DNA of 64,000 nucleotides. Origin: Chionoecetes opilio (Eukaryota > Arthropoda > Malacostraca > Decapoda > Majidae). The notes under the pieces were generated by a model, which searched no databases, was not told the DNA's origin, and saw only the letters and a list, made by a program, of their open reading frames with translations. Below are positions 9,452-21,794 of this stretch, in pieces. Location: NCBI GenBank assembly GCA_016584305.1, contig JACEEZ010019097.1, forward strand, positions 252,312 through 316,311. Reading direction: 5' to 3'. A program made the position numbers and the translations under genes. The first letter of the stretch is position 1, and every line of letters begins with the position of its first letter.

Positions 9452-10312
9452 TCCATCATGCCTCTACCCCTCAGTCCCCCCCCCCTCCCCCCCAGACCAC
9501 ACTCCATCATGCCTCTACCCCTCAGTCCCGCCCCCCTCCCCCCCAGACCACACTCCATCATGCCTCTACCCCTCAGTCCCCCCCCCAGACCACACTCCAT
9601 CATGCCTCTACCCCTCAGTCCCCCCCCCCCCAGACCACACTCCATCATGCCTCTACCCCTCAGTCCCCCCCCCTCCCCCCCAGACCACACTCCATCATGC
9701 CTCTACCCCTCAGTCCCCCCCCCCCAGACCACACTCCATCATGCCTCTACCCCTCAGTCCCCCCCCCCAGACCACACTCCATCATGCCTCTACCCCTCAG
9801 TCCCCGCCCCCCCAGACCACACTCCATCATGCCTCTACCCTCAGTCCCCCCCCCCCAGACCACACTCCATCATGCCTCAACCCCTCAGTCCCCCCCTCCC
9901 CCCCAGACTACACTCCATCATGCCTCTACCCCTCAGTCCCCCCCAGACCACACTCCATCATGCCTCTACCCTCAGTCCCCCCCCCCCCAGACCACACTCC
10001 ATCATGCCTCAACCCCTCAGTCCCCCCTCCCCCCCAGACTACACTCCATCATGCCTCTACCCCTCAGTCCCCCCCAGACCACACTCCATCATGCCTCTAC
10101 CCCTCAGTCCCCCCCCCCCAGACTACACTCCATCATGCCTCTACCCCTCAGTCCCCCCCTCCCCCCCAGACCACACTCCATCATGCCTCTACCCCTCAGT
10201 CCCCCCCTCCCCCCCAGACCACACTCCATCATGCCTCTACCCCTCAGTCCCCCCCTCCCCCCAGACCACACTCCATCATGCCTCTACCCCTCAGTACTCC
10301 CCCCTCCCCCCC
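9452..10312. repeat. C-rich minisatellite, about 40-50 bp unit
   Basis: About 19 units of CCAGACCACACTCCATCATG followed by CCTCTACCCCTCAGT and a C run of variable length, sometimes with CTCCCC. Length variation is confined mostly to the C run. Three frames stay open because the unit lacks stops; they are not genes. Smaller arrays of the same unit lie at 39290-39460, 42201-42660 and 45600-45660. Confidence 0.95.
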
Positions 10313-10386
10313 AAGACCACACTCCGCTACAATTCTCTACAGACTCTACACACTAACTACACACTCTCTCTGCAATTATGCACGAT

Positions 10387-10894
<508 letters not shown>

Positions 10895-10900
10895 GAAAGT

Positions 10901-10932
<32 letters not shown>

Positions 10933-10950
10933 CTGTGTGTGTGTGTGTGT

Positions 10951-10999
<49 letters not shown>

Positions 11000-11168
11000 T
11001 GTGTGTGTGTGTGTGTGTCTGTATGTGTGTGTGTGTGTCTGTGTGTGTGTGTGTGTGTCTGTGTGTGTGTGTGTGTGTGTCTGTGTGTGTGTGTGTGTGT
11101 CTGTGTGTCTGTGTGTGTGTGTGTGTGTCTGTGTGTGTGTGTGTGTGTCTGTGTGTGTGTGTGTGTGT
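10895..11168. repeat. (GT)n array punctuated by TCTG
   Basis: GT dinucleotides interrupted by C every 10-30 bases, giving GTGTGTCTGTGTG periods. The frames are repeat translations. Confidence 0.95.
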
Positions 11169-11370
11169 CCGCGCTAAGTTCCGCGCCCCGTGGCAGAATC
11201 TTAGCATATGGCACAGTTTTGGAACCAGCTCGACCAGGGGCACATTATAAGCCCACGTATGGGATGATCCGATCAATTTTTTTTTCTTAATTTTTTTTTA
11301 GTAGCCTATTAGCGAGAATTGTTAAAAAAAAATGTGGGTTGCGAGAATTGAGGAAACCTTGATGTAGGGT

Positions 11371-11925
11371 GATGGGTAATGGGTGAGTGAATGGGTGGGG
11401 TGATGGGTGATGGGTGAGGGAATAGGTGGGGGGTGATGGGTAATAGGTGAGTGAATGGGTGTGTGGTGATGGGTAATGTGTGAGTGAATGGGTGGGGGGT
11501 GATGGGTGATGGGTGAGGGAATAGGTGGGGGTTGATGGGTAATGGGTGAGTGAATGGGTGTGTGGTGATGGGTAATGGGTGAGTGAATGGGTGGGGGGTG
11601 ATGGGTAATGGGTGAGTGAATGGGTGGGGGGTGATGGGTAATGGGTGAGTGAATGGGTGTGTGGTGATGGGTAATGGGTGAGTGAATGGGTGGGGGGTGA
11701 TGGGTGATGGGTGAGGGAATAGGTGGGGGTTGATGGGTAATGGGTGAGTGAATGGGTGTGTGGTGATGGGTAATGTGTGAGTGAATGGGTGGGGGGTGAT
11801 GGGTGAGGGAATAGGTGAGGGTTGATGGGTAATGGGTGAGTGAATGGGTGTGTGGTGATGGGTAATGGGTGAGTGAATGGGTGGGGGTTGATGGGTAATG
11901 GGTGAGTGAATGGGTGTGTGGTGTG
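11371..11925. repeat. 33-bp minisatellite with three-unit higher-order pattern
   Basis: Seventeen units of GATGGGTAATGGGTGAGTGA followed by ATGGGTGTGTGGT. Three variants occur: a (ends GTGTGGT), b (ends GGGGGGT) and c (GATGGGTGATGGGTGAGGGA then ATAGG). Unit 14 is shortened to 26 bp. The 33-bp period keeps a 255-codon minus frame open, with 11-residue repeats rich in His, Pro and Thr. I regard it as a by-product of the repeat. Confidence 0.9.
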
Positions 11926-12172
11926 GTGGTGTGTGTGTAGTAGTGTGTGTAGTGGTGTGTGGCGAATTGACTCTTACATGTGGGCGAAATGTCTTGTGGG
12001 CGAATTGACGTGTGGGCGAAATGACCGGTAACCGTGGTATAGACTCAAGAGTATGCATTGGCTCGTCAAGTAACACTTAAACCATGATGTACCACTACTT
12101 ATTATGAGGAAAGACAACAAAAGGAACTCAATTAATAAGGTATTTTAATTCAATCATAACCATGAATATGTA
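11926..12172. other. non-coding spacer
   Basis: A short GTGTGTAGTAGTG-type decay of the minisatellite, then unique sequence without visible features. Confidence 0.5.
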
Positions 12173-12581
12173 CAACCTACAAAGAGAAGCCTACGACGAT
12201 GAAAAAATTTCGAGTTGTTGCGGTCGAAATTGATATTCCAGGTGCTATATTTCCGTGCTCGCTGACAACATAGAGAAGACCTGAGGTGATGGTTGATGTG
12301 CAAAGGCTTCTAAACCAGGAAAACAGTCACAGCAGAGTCTCATTAAGAAGTAAGCAAGTGGTAGGGACACATTACGTACCTACCAGTTGCTTACCTTTTG
12401 ACGAGGCTCTGTTATGACTCTGTTTTCTTGGTTTTAGAAGCCTCTGCACATCACCATTACCTCAGGTCTTCTCTATAGTGTTGTAGCGAGAACAAAAGCA
12501 AGTAATATAGCACCTGGAATATCAATTTCGCGCAAAATAACTCTAAATTCTTCCATCGCCGTAGTTTTCCCTTCGTAGGTC
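12173..12581. repeat. large imperfect palindrome (about 410 bp)
   Basis: The left arm begins CAACCTACAAAGAGAAG and reads inward through GAAATTGATATTCCAGGTGC and TAGAGAAGACCTGAGGTGAT. The right arm contains the mirror ATCACCATTACCTCAGGTCT and GCACCTGGAATATCAATTTC, ending CTTCGTAGGTCC. Arms are about 190 bp, with the centre near 12375. A minus-strand ATG at 12556 opens a 27-codon frame MEEFRVILREIDIPGAILL ending at 12473. The left arm encodes the same EIDIPGA word in its own frame, so the arms may be inverted copies of a former first exon. Confidence 0.65.
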
Positions 12582-13710
12582 CACCCGCGGCGACCCCGCC
12601 TTATCCCCACAATGCACCGATGTAAACAAACCGTGACGTAGTTATGGGTAGGGTCCATTGATACACTATTAACAAATATAATATCAGAATAAAAAGTCAT
12701 TATATGTTATTTAATTATTTTCAATACGTTACTAAGTGTATTTTCATTAAAACCAGACCAAACTTTAAGTTACTTTCATATTGCTTTTACGATTCATGTC
12801 TGCGCCGCCGCCGCGCCACTTGTGAACACAAAAGCTGCAGCCGAGGCAGCTGAGTCTCGCCCCTCTCGTGTTTACAGTGCGTGTAGACGGTGTGGTTAAA
12901 TCGTGCTTTCTTTAACTAGCCTATGACGGGGGGGGGCCAGAGACGGGGGCAGAGAGGGGGCAGATATACCGGGTTCCACAATAACAACTCAAGTCTGCTC
13001 CTCAGTGACCGAAGGAAGGTAGGGCTGCTTTGTGTTGCAAAAGCAAATCATAACCTGTTGACCCACAAGCAAACTTCAGCTGAAGGCCCCTTTTTAACTG
13101 TCTCATTTGACCACTTCAGTCCTCTGCTATTACCACCTGACTGCCACGACCGAGACTAGCAAACTGGTCCTTGTTAAAGACCCTTGACATGATACTTCCT
13201 AAAGCTGTCTTTTTCCTTTTAAAGGGTTGACATTTTTTCTTTCGCTCCTTTAAAAAACCTTTACTCTGAGATGTGTTATTGTCCTCATAATGCTGCTTCC
13301 CGTAACTCTCCAATAGGGTTTATAGCAACCACTGTTACCACACAGCAGACCATAATATCGAGTCAAGTACACATCGATGAAAAATACGTATATATATGAG
13401 ACAGGAGTCATACAGGGTGTACGTTGCTGAGAGGCATTGGGTATATTGATAATAAAATCATTATTATATTATTGTAAGACTGATCAACAACCCTCATTTT
13501 TTTCTGTATGATTCCAATTATGTATATTGTAATGAAGTCCTTACAAAAAATGACAAAGTATCATTAGTACTTTAAATGAATATCTTATGGAAGGCCAAAG
13601 TGACCAGACAGTGTGGCAGCGCGGGGTGGGAGGCAGGCTGGCAGCGCGGGCACAGCGGCCACATGGCGCCTGGGAAGTGAGTGGCCAAACTCTCCCTATC
13701 TACGGCTCTG
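12582..13710. other. unique non-coding sequence
   Basis: No domain-bearing frame, RNA gene or repeat family is recognised. A GC-rich patch lies around 12800-12870 (GCGCCGCCGCCGCGCC) and AT-rich sequence at 13370-13560. Confidence 0.5.
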
Positions 13711-14184
<474 letters not shown>

Positions 14185-14186
<2 letters not shown>

Positions 14187-14889
14187 GTGTCCTGTTCTGC
14201 AGGTTTCTTAGCAACCCGAGATTCTGAGACAAAGCGGGATATTTCCCGGGATCCCGGGATTTCCCGCATCAGGTAATATTTGTACTAACTAATGCTGTGT
14301 GAAGTGCGAACGCCACATACTTCATTAGTGTAGTATCTTTATAGTATTTGAAAGGCAATTTAATTGATACATTTTATGACACTGAAGCAATGTTCTCTTT
14401 ATTAACTTGCATACTGCTGCACAAATAGATAGCTTCATAATGTGACTAAATAAGCAACATTTTGATGATTTAATCTCCTTCCGTTAGCCATAAAAGAAAC
14501 TCTGACATTTGGAATTGCATTCAAAGTTAACAAAGTTAACATTGTACAAAAACCTAAAGAAACTTGAATGACCAGTGGAAGAAAATATAGCTAATAGCAT
14601 TTAATCATTTGTGCACAAGACACACAAGACACAGTCACGCACACATCAAAAGTTGTTCATGAAATGACTCTCCAACAAGCACAAACAGTCAATCTCCTTC
14701 TGTTAGCCACTAAAGAAATACAACTAGATATATAGAATGACATTAAAAGACAGCCATTGTAAAAAAAAAAGAATGATTCTATGCCATTTTGAAGCCCAAC
14801 CCTACAGAAAAGTGTTCTGTTTAGAACACTTTCCCTCTCTTTCATGCGTTTTGTATTTTACACAATTATGTAGTGGAAGTCTGAGATAA
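14185..14889. other. non-coding, with a diverged 100-bp direct repeat
   Basis: About 14470-14580 and 14690-14790 are related, sharing AATCTCCTTC, GTTAGCCA and TAAAGAAA landmarks about 220 bp apart. Nothing coding is supported. Confidence 0.4.
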
Positions 14890-17330
14890 TAGTCCATGAG
14901 CCAAGACCCGAATTTTGGGATATCGGTACCACCCGGGGTGACTAATTCTCTTAGGTGTTTTTAGCTTGCTACATGTCTCTAGTTTATGTTTTGATATGAT
15001 AGCCCTTGCACACTGGTAGCTTAATGGTCGTTATCACTTCTTGAGTAGACACACCCTACCGAAAATTCAGAAAAATTTTAAAATGTCAAATTTGGGGACA
15101 GGAATGCCTAAATGTCACTAAAATGAATATAGTAATTGTCACATTTAATACAAGTCCTGTAAATACACACTAAGCATGCCATGGGCTTGTACTTACTATT
15201 ATGGCCAAAAAACCCTCCTCAATATCATCTACGTCAGACTCGGAATCTGACGTTGTGCACCGGTTTTCTTCAATACCCTTTCTGGCATGTTGAAACCTGC
15301 ACTGTCCGTCACTTAGGCCTTTGCTGAGCAAGTGATTAGGGAGTTCGCAGACCGCAAAAACTTGGCAGGAAGTAGCTGCAAACAGCTTTGGGTGCTGGTG
15401 ACCCTCGCACCAGTTGACAGAAAAGTTTTGCCGCCCTCATCTGTCACCCAGCCGCAGTTTTTGGGTTCGCAACAAAGGCGGCTCTGCGACTTCTCCCCAG
15501 ATCCAGCCTGGTAGTTTGCGTTAGTGCATGCATGAAGAGGCAGCCCCACAAGGAGGGAGTTGACTTGACTCCACCTTCCACGTCTCGCACAGAACAGCTA
15601 TCCCGAAGTTTGTTCCCCTCAGTTGTGTGGGTAGAGGCAGGACTTTGGGGGCGGGTGATTCCTTGCTTCTAAAGATTTCAGGAGACATTTCCAGAGCGCC
15701 CAAGTTCGTGGAAAGATCCTGGTATGTCTTGTCCATTTCACCCTTGAGTGTCGTCATTTTCCCCCCCGGCCAGCGAAGCAATGACGGTATCCAGCCTGTA
15801 AAGCATGCATACCAATCAAGAATCACACACGTGCCTCCCAGTGTACGGTCAGTGTGGGAATCCAGGAATCTTGTCCGGTTCTTCGCCCCGCATTTCGGAA
15901 CAGGTGGGAGGGGATTGGGCACATGCCCAGACACAGGACCAGACGTCGACCTCTGCAGTGATGAGACGATTTGTACCAGTTTCTGCTGCATAAAGTGCAT
16001 GGAAAAGGAGGCGTGTGCGCTTCTTTTTGATTGTTAAGCTCAGGAGCCTCTTCCCCCCGCTTTTTGGTGATCTTGAAGCAGAGTGCTCACAGTGACTACG
16101 CCCTGCCCCGAGCTTCCCCTTTTGCTGGGGTTTTTTCCATTCTTTTTACCAGGAATTTGATGAATGCCTTGTTGGAGGAACTACCGAGTAACTTTCCCCT
16201 GCGGGATGTTGTGCCCGGTGAATGTTTTTGAAATGGACCCTGGCCTGCACTTGTGGTCTTCTGCATTTTTGGGATGCCCCTTGTAGACGTCAAAAAAACA
16301 TCAATGGCCTGTTTTTAGACCTCTGGACAACGTGACTCTGCGTCCCGCAAGCTGTAAAAAAAGTGTTGTCTTTTCCCTTCATTTGGCCCGGGGTCATCCC
16401 ATCAATTATGGTACAGAGGGCTCCGGGGGACACCTCTGCAGGAGAAACTTCCCTCCAACTCCCTTGCTAGGGAGCCCTTTTTGGTCTTGCGGAGGGGACC
16501 CCTCACCGCTGGGAAGTGCCCGGCAAAGGCCCCCGGGGAGACCAAGGCATCACTTTTGAGCTTTCGTTCTCAGCAACAAGGATCATTGGCCCAAAAAGGT
16601 TCCTGTCAGCCTCAAATAGCCTCCTTTTCATGGCCTTTGAGCGTGGCTTCATTCTGAGTTAGGAACGTTCTCAGTTTGTCTTCGTATGTGATGAAACTGT
16701 ATAGTTTGGGGATCGGTCTCCGGCGCTTTCCTGAAGGCTTGATTGCATCCTCCATTTTGTAGGCCCCAGAAGGTCTTGGAACTTTGGTGGGCTGTAGTGC
16801 AGTTGACAAACTAAAAATTCCTTTCTCTGCGTTTAAGGGGTCAACCAGCGGCTTTATCAGTTTAAAATAAAAATTTGGGGGCATCGGCCTATCTCTTCTA
16901 ATCCGGGCACGTAGGTCTGGGTGGCTGAAAATAGTATCTTTTGGCCATACCCTGGCCCTGAGCTGCCTCAAGATCTGCGCGATTTTCCGATGTCAGGGGA
17001 GTACCTGGCGACAGCCCACCTTTTAGGCTGAAGCCCTTTTTTGCCCCCTGGGGTCTGGGGGTTTTTTGGATGTCTCTTCGATGGTTCTGGCCACAGGAAT
17101 CCGTCCCAAAGGGGGTTCTTGCTACCCGGACGAAAAAAACCACCTTGATGAGGTTCAGGGGCCTCTGGGTGTTCAATGGGGAGCGAGGGCATCAGGGGAT
17201 AGTAGTAGGGGAGGAATCGGGCATAGTTCACCTTTTCATAGGCAAAAAAAACCAAAGGTATCATTGTCGGATCAAAAAAATCACCAAATATGAAATAAAC
17301 CCTTTAAAAATGGGGAAAATTTAAATATAC
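14890..17330 (-). pseudogene. decayed transposon-type gene with C-terminal cysteine-rich (CXC-like) domain, copy 1
   Basis: Reading minus from about 17264 to 15230, fragments in changing frames recall a protein family abundant in crustacean, mollusc and cnidarian genomes, usually multicopy and TE-like. The words, in order, are NFYFKLIKPLVDPLNAEKG (about 16860), SSSNKAFIKFLVKRMEK (about 16160), CGAKNRTRFLDSHTDR (about 15880), GGKMTTLKGEMDKTYQDL (about 15740), SSQLPPCG (about 15545), NANYQAGSGEK (about 15510) and GWVTDEGGK (about 15450). An acidic SDSESDVDD word (about 15235) follows the cysteine-rich region. Recognition is from memory of the family, without alignment. Frameshifts are dense and partly reflect poor sequence. 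Tandem with a partial second copy at 17740-18320. Function of the family is not known to me. Confidence 0.45.
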
Positions 17331-17739
17331 ATCGGGAAAAACTCTTGTAGAGAACAAATTTGAAAAAAGAGCGTTAGAATATATTTTAATTTCTCCCATA
17401 TTTAGGGATTTATTCCAGATTTATGGGAAAATACCCAAAATATTTTTTTTAGGGAAATCCCAAAATATGAGGAAAATTTTAAAAATACCTAGGAACAACT
17501 TGGGAGGAAAACAAATTTTTACAAGGGTCCAAAATTTCGCAACGATCGTGTGATTTATTTTAAAGAAAATGAGGGGGAACCCCGAGCGTCAGTGAAAAAA
17601 CTTTTTTTTTGGGTAGCACCCCCCTTTCATCAAAAAAACAGATAAACTACCAGGCGGGAAGGCTATCATATCTTAATGATTTTCAGTCCCTATAAACATT
17701 TTTAGACCATTGGTTTAGTCACCCCCGGTGGACCGAAAC
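17331..17739. other. AT-rich low-quality spacer
   Basis: Poly-A and poly-T-rich sequence between the two tandem copies, with no supported features. At 17700-17750, CACCCCCGGTGGACCGAAAC precedes the repeat of the TTTTGGGATATCGGTACC landmark. Confidence 0.4.
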
Positions 17740-18320
17740 TGGCCTGGCTCATGGACTATCCTGAGCCCAAAACCCGAATTTTGGGATATCGGTACCACCC
17801 CGGGGGATAATTCTTTAGGGGTTTTTATTGTACATGCTTAGTTTATTTTTTAATGATAGCCCTTTCACACTGGAGCTTTAAAGGGCGTATCATTCTTTAG
17901 TAGAAACCCTACCGAAAATTTAGAAAAAAATTTTTTAAAAGTAAATTTTGGGGGCAGGAATGCCAAAGTCATAAAATGAATAAGAATTTTACATTTAATA
18001 CAAGTCCGAAATACACATAAGCAGCCCGGGCTTTTTACTTATATTTGGCCAAAATCCTCTCAAATCATTACGCAGATCGGAATCTGATTTGTGCTACCGG
18101 GTCTTTTCAAAGCCTTTTCGGAGTCGTAACTGCACATGCCGTACACTCAGGCCATTCGAGGCAAGGCACTTTGGGAGTTCGCATGACCGCACACACTGCA
18201 GGCAGTAGTGATAACAGCATTGGGCGGTGGCCCCGCATTCCCGGACAGCAAGCTTTCCGTCCTCATTGTCATCAGCCCCAAAAAAGGGGGCCCCAACCCC
18301 CGACCCGCTGGTGGGTTGCA
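17740..18320 (-). pseudogene. decayed transposon-type gene, copy 2 (3' part)
   Basis: Repeats 14890-15400 of copy 1 with many one-base losses: ACCCGAATTTTGGGATATCG at about 17770 and TTTAATACAAGTCC at about 17995. The C-terminal coding part on the minus strand (18290-18045) includes CLQCVRSCELPKCLASNGL, a cysteine-rich CXC-like stretch. It is cut off at the N at 18321. Confidence 0.45.
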
Positions 18321-18358
18321 NCCCTAACATTTTTCTTTTTCTCTCCTCCTCTCTTCCT

Positions 18359-18390
<32 letters not shown>

Positions 18391-18401
18391 TCCTCTCCTC
18401 T

Positions 18402-18452
<51 letters not shown>

Positions 18453-18910
18453 ACTTGGAAGACACGAGGGCAGCACATAAAAAGAGGAGGAGGAAGAGGA
18501 GGAAGATGGAGGAGGGCGAAGAGAAGAACGGGGATAGAGAGAACTGATAAAGACTGGAATGAAAGAGAGAAACTGGATAAAGAAGAACATATGAAGAAGA
18601 TGTAGGAAGAGGAGGAGGAGGAGGAGGAGGAGGAGGAGGAGGAGGAGGAGGATTACATAGGATTACATAGGAATAACAGACACCAGGAGACCTATTGGTC
18701 CATGACGAGGGTATCTGCTGAACTACATACTACTAACTATCAACTACTTGTAAGAAAACAGTTGGAAAAGGATACCATGTCCTTAAAAGAAGATAGGAAC
18801 ACGGAAGTTTCATAGTGCAGAAAATAGGTATGAAAATATACTAACTACAACTACCACTACCACTACAACTAATCGATCCGGGGGACTAAATATGAATTCG
18901 CAGGGCACTA
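18321..18910. repeat. N join, TC tract, (AGG)n and inverted leader segment
   Basis: N at 18321, a TC tract at 18362-18449, then 18448-18605 (inverse of 4958-5105), (AGG)n at 18610-18650 and a segment to 18870 (inverse of 4740-4945). The part from about 18660 also recurs directly at 19637-19745 (CCAGG..ACT, GAGGGTATCTGCTGAACT). Confidence 0.65.
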
Positions 18911-19560
18911 TCAATACCCATTTACTTTACAGTGCTCGTCAAGTCTGTTTTTAAATGTAGTTATTGTGCTGGCTTCGACAACATTTGTTGGTAACTTGTT
19001 CCATCGATCAACGACTCTCACATTGAAATAATTTTTAAGGAGATCAGTGATGCAACGTTGACCGTTTAGTTTTAAACCATTATTTCTTGTTGTCACTTGA
19101 GTTGAAAGCTCGAATAGGTTCTCTTGATTAATGACATCAAATCCTTTTAGGATCTTAAAGGTTTCTATCAAGTCCCCACGGATTCTACGATCCTTTAAGG
19201 AAAACATATTAAGTTTCCGCAGTCTCTCTTCATAAGATGAATTTCGCAGAGATGGAATTTGTTTGGTTGCTCTTCTTTGCACTGATTCCAATTTTGCTTG
19301 GTCTTTTACGAAACAGGGCGACCAGAATTGGACGGCATATTCCAAGTGTGGCCTAACCAAGGACGTGTATAATTGTGTCATTACTTTCGGAGTTTTGTGT
19401 TCAAAATTGCGTTTAATAAAGCCCAACATCATATTCGCCTTTTTACTGGCAGCTAGGCAATGCGGACTGGTTTTAAGATCATTACTGATGACACCTAAAT
19501 CCTTTTCCTGCTGTACTTCAGTTAACGATTTATTTTGCATTTGATAGTTATATTTGGAGA
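18911..19560 (-). pseudogene. non-LTR retrotransposon reverse-transcriptase C-terminal fragment
   Basis: The minus frame from about 19558 to 18911 encodes about 215 residues. Recognisable words are EKDLGVISNDLKTSPHC, LVRPHLEYAVQFWSP, VQRRATKQIPSLR, RRIRGDLIETFKILKG and VVDRWNKLP. This is the thumb and post-RT region of CR1/jockey-group LINE polymerases, reading to the normal C-terminus. The catalytic palm motifs are absent because the upstream side is replaced by (AGG)n at 19557-19636. The continuous frame suggests a fairly young, 5'-truncated copy. The apparent N-terminal extension through a poly-Ser stretch is AGG repeat. Confidence 0.75.
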
Positions 19561-19925
19561 AGGAGGAGGAGGAGGAGGAGGAGGAGGAGGAGGAGGAGGA
19601 GGAGGAGGAGGAGGAGGAGGAGGAGGAGGAGGAGGAGTACATAGGAACAACAGATACCAGGGGACTCTTTGTTCTATAACGAGGGTATCTGCTGAACTGC
19701 AAACTACTAACTATCAAACTACACGTAAGAGAACAGGGTAGTAGAGAACAAGGCTCCAAGAAGAGGAAGAGGAGGAGAAGGAAAGTAAATATCTCCATGC
19801 AAGATCCACTGAATTATTACCTCATGTACCTGAGAAGAGAGAGAGAGGAGAGAGAGAGAGAGAGGAGAGAGAGAGGAGAGAGAGGAGAGAGGGAGAGAGA
19901 GAGAGAGAGAGGAGAGAAGAGAGAG

Positions 19926-19995
<70 letters not shown>

Positions 19996-19999
19996 AGAG

Positions 20000-20040
<41 letters not shown>
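19557..20040. repeat. (AGG)n, short repeat and (GA)n tract
   Basis: (AGG)n at 19557-19636, the direct repeat of 18660-18760 at 19637-19745, and irregular GA/GGA tract at 19832-20040. Confidence 0.9.
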
Positions 20041-20041
<1 letters not shown>

Positions 20042-21112
20042 AAAAAAAAATCTGTTCGTATAAAAAATTTTTTTTTTTTGGGGGGCACCCAACCCAATAA
20101 CCCCCAACCACCCCAAATCCAACAACAAAAACACAACCAACACCCCAACCACATCCCTCACCCCCCCCCCCACCTCCAATAACCTCCCTCAATAAATAAC
20201 CCAAAACAAAAAAAAAAACCAACAAACCAACCAAAAAAGGGGGTCTCCAGCAATTTTTGTTTTCTTATTGACGGGAAGGGGGGAAAGGGGGGAGAAACAG
20301 GGACGACAAAAAAAACCCAAAAAAAGGGGACGAAGGTTTTTTTTTTTTTAACAAGCTTTTTTTTTTGGTTTGAATTAATAAAAAGGAAGAAAAAGGGTTT
20401 GAAAGGAAGGGTTTCTCCCCACACCCACCTCACCCACTCCTTAAGGAACATGCTTAGAAAAAATGCGCGGGAGTGAAGCCTAGGGCTCATATTTTTGATT
20501 AGCTTGAAACCGTAGGGTTAAGAAGCGGCAACGACAATTCACCAAAAAACTTTTCGGGGCTGGAGCGGATAAAGGAGTGGGGGGTTTCCCACACACCTCG
20601 GATTGCCCCCTTAAAAATTTTTCCCGCGGCCACTTTAAAACTTCCCCTAAAGCCCCGTTTTTTTTTTTTTTTTTTTTGACTCTGAGGGCCAAAAGGGGAC
20701 TTCTGGTCACCCGGTCGGCCCCAGTTAGTGGGTACGTTAGGCCCAAACCGTGGTGGGTTAAAATCTAAGGGGGCCAGGGGGTTCGGTGTGTGGGCAGCCT
20801 TCTCTCGGGGCGGTCTACACTCAAAAATTTTAAGGGAAAAAAAGCGGCCCTTGGCGGGACTCGTCCCGTGGGGTCCAACCGGCCTTAAAACACGGGCCGT
20901 ACGGTCATGGGGCCGTACTGGGGGGGGGGGGGGAAGGGGGGGGGGGACTGGAGCAAGGTTTTCTACGGGGAAAATAAATTTTTCTCCCCTTTTTCCCTTT
21001 GCGGGAGGAGAAAGAAAAGAAGAGAAGGAGGAGGAGAAGAAGAAAAAGAAGAAAAAAAAGAGGAAGGAGAGAGGAGAAGAGAGAAGAGGAGAGAGAGAGA
21101 GAGAGGGGGAAA

Positions 21113-21152
<40 letters not shown>

Positions 21153-21240
21153 AGAGGAGGAGAGAGGAGGAGGAGAGAAGAGAGAGAGGAGAGAGAGGAA
21201 AAAAAAAAAAACCCTTTTCTAAAAACGTTTTTTTTTTTTG
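20041..21240. other. very poor-quality stretch with partial R1 copy
   Basis: Homopolymer-ridden sequence. From about 20640 to 21000 the landmarks of the start of R1 appear (AGCCCCGTTTTT, GGCCCAAACCGT, GGGGCCGTACTGGGG), followed by the purine tract 21000-21200. No gene is supported. Confidence 0.5.
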
Positions 21241-21794
21241 GCTCACCCCAAACACACACACACACACACACACACCCCCACTCAAAAATCACACTCAAAA
21301 ATCAACCACCTCACACAAACAACAAAACCCCACACAACACACACACACACACAACCGAGCGGGGAGGTCATCACAAGGTTTGATGCTTATGTGACGGCGA
21401 CACCCCTCCTGCGGGGCACAAGGCGGGACACAAACAGCCCCACAACAAACAAAAACACGGGGGGACGATGACGGCTTCTTAACAAGACAAATTTTTTTTT
21501 GTGTTGAAATAAAAGGTAAACTACAGACAGAAAAAAGGTTGAAAGCTTTGTATCACCTGCTTCTCGGCTTCCAGTTTAGTCACCCGATACCCACCCCTTT
21601 AACACCGCACACTGCATTAGCCCCCGTCTAATGCGTGGGGCTGAGGAGCTGAGTGAGGAGCTATTTTTTGAGCTCCAGCATTGACACCGTGGAGGAAATA
21701 AAAGGAAAAACAGACAGAAACAGAAAACTGTCTACTCAAATCAAAAAATTTCAAAAGGAGGAAATGAGAGTGGAGAAAAGGGGGAGGGGCCCGG
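21241..21794 (-). repeat. CA-rich tract and R2 copy 2
   Basis: CA repeats at 21253-21352, then R2 (21360-21740) with GAGGTCATCACAAGG, GACGGCGACACC and CTCCAGCATTGACACCGTGG. It has one-base losses relative to 7813-8300. Confidence 0.65.

Noticed and set aside
11309..12076. 255-codon His/Pro/Thr-rich protein on the minus strand
   Set aside because: Its 11-residue repeat follows directly from the 33-bp minisatellite period, and the variants change the protein without pattern.
18911..19798. 295-codon protein including a poly-Ser N-terminal region
   Set aside because: Only the part from about 19558 onward is reverse transcriptase; the Ser stretch is the (AGG)n tract read through.
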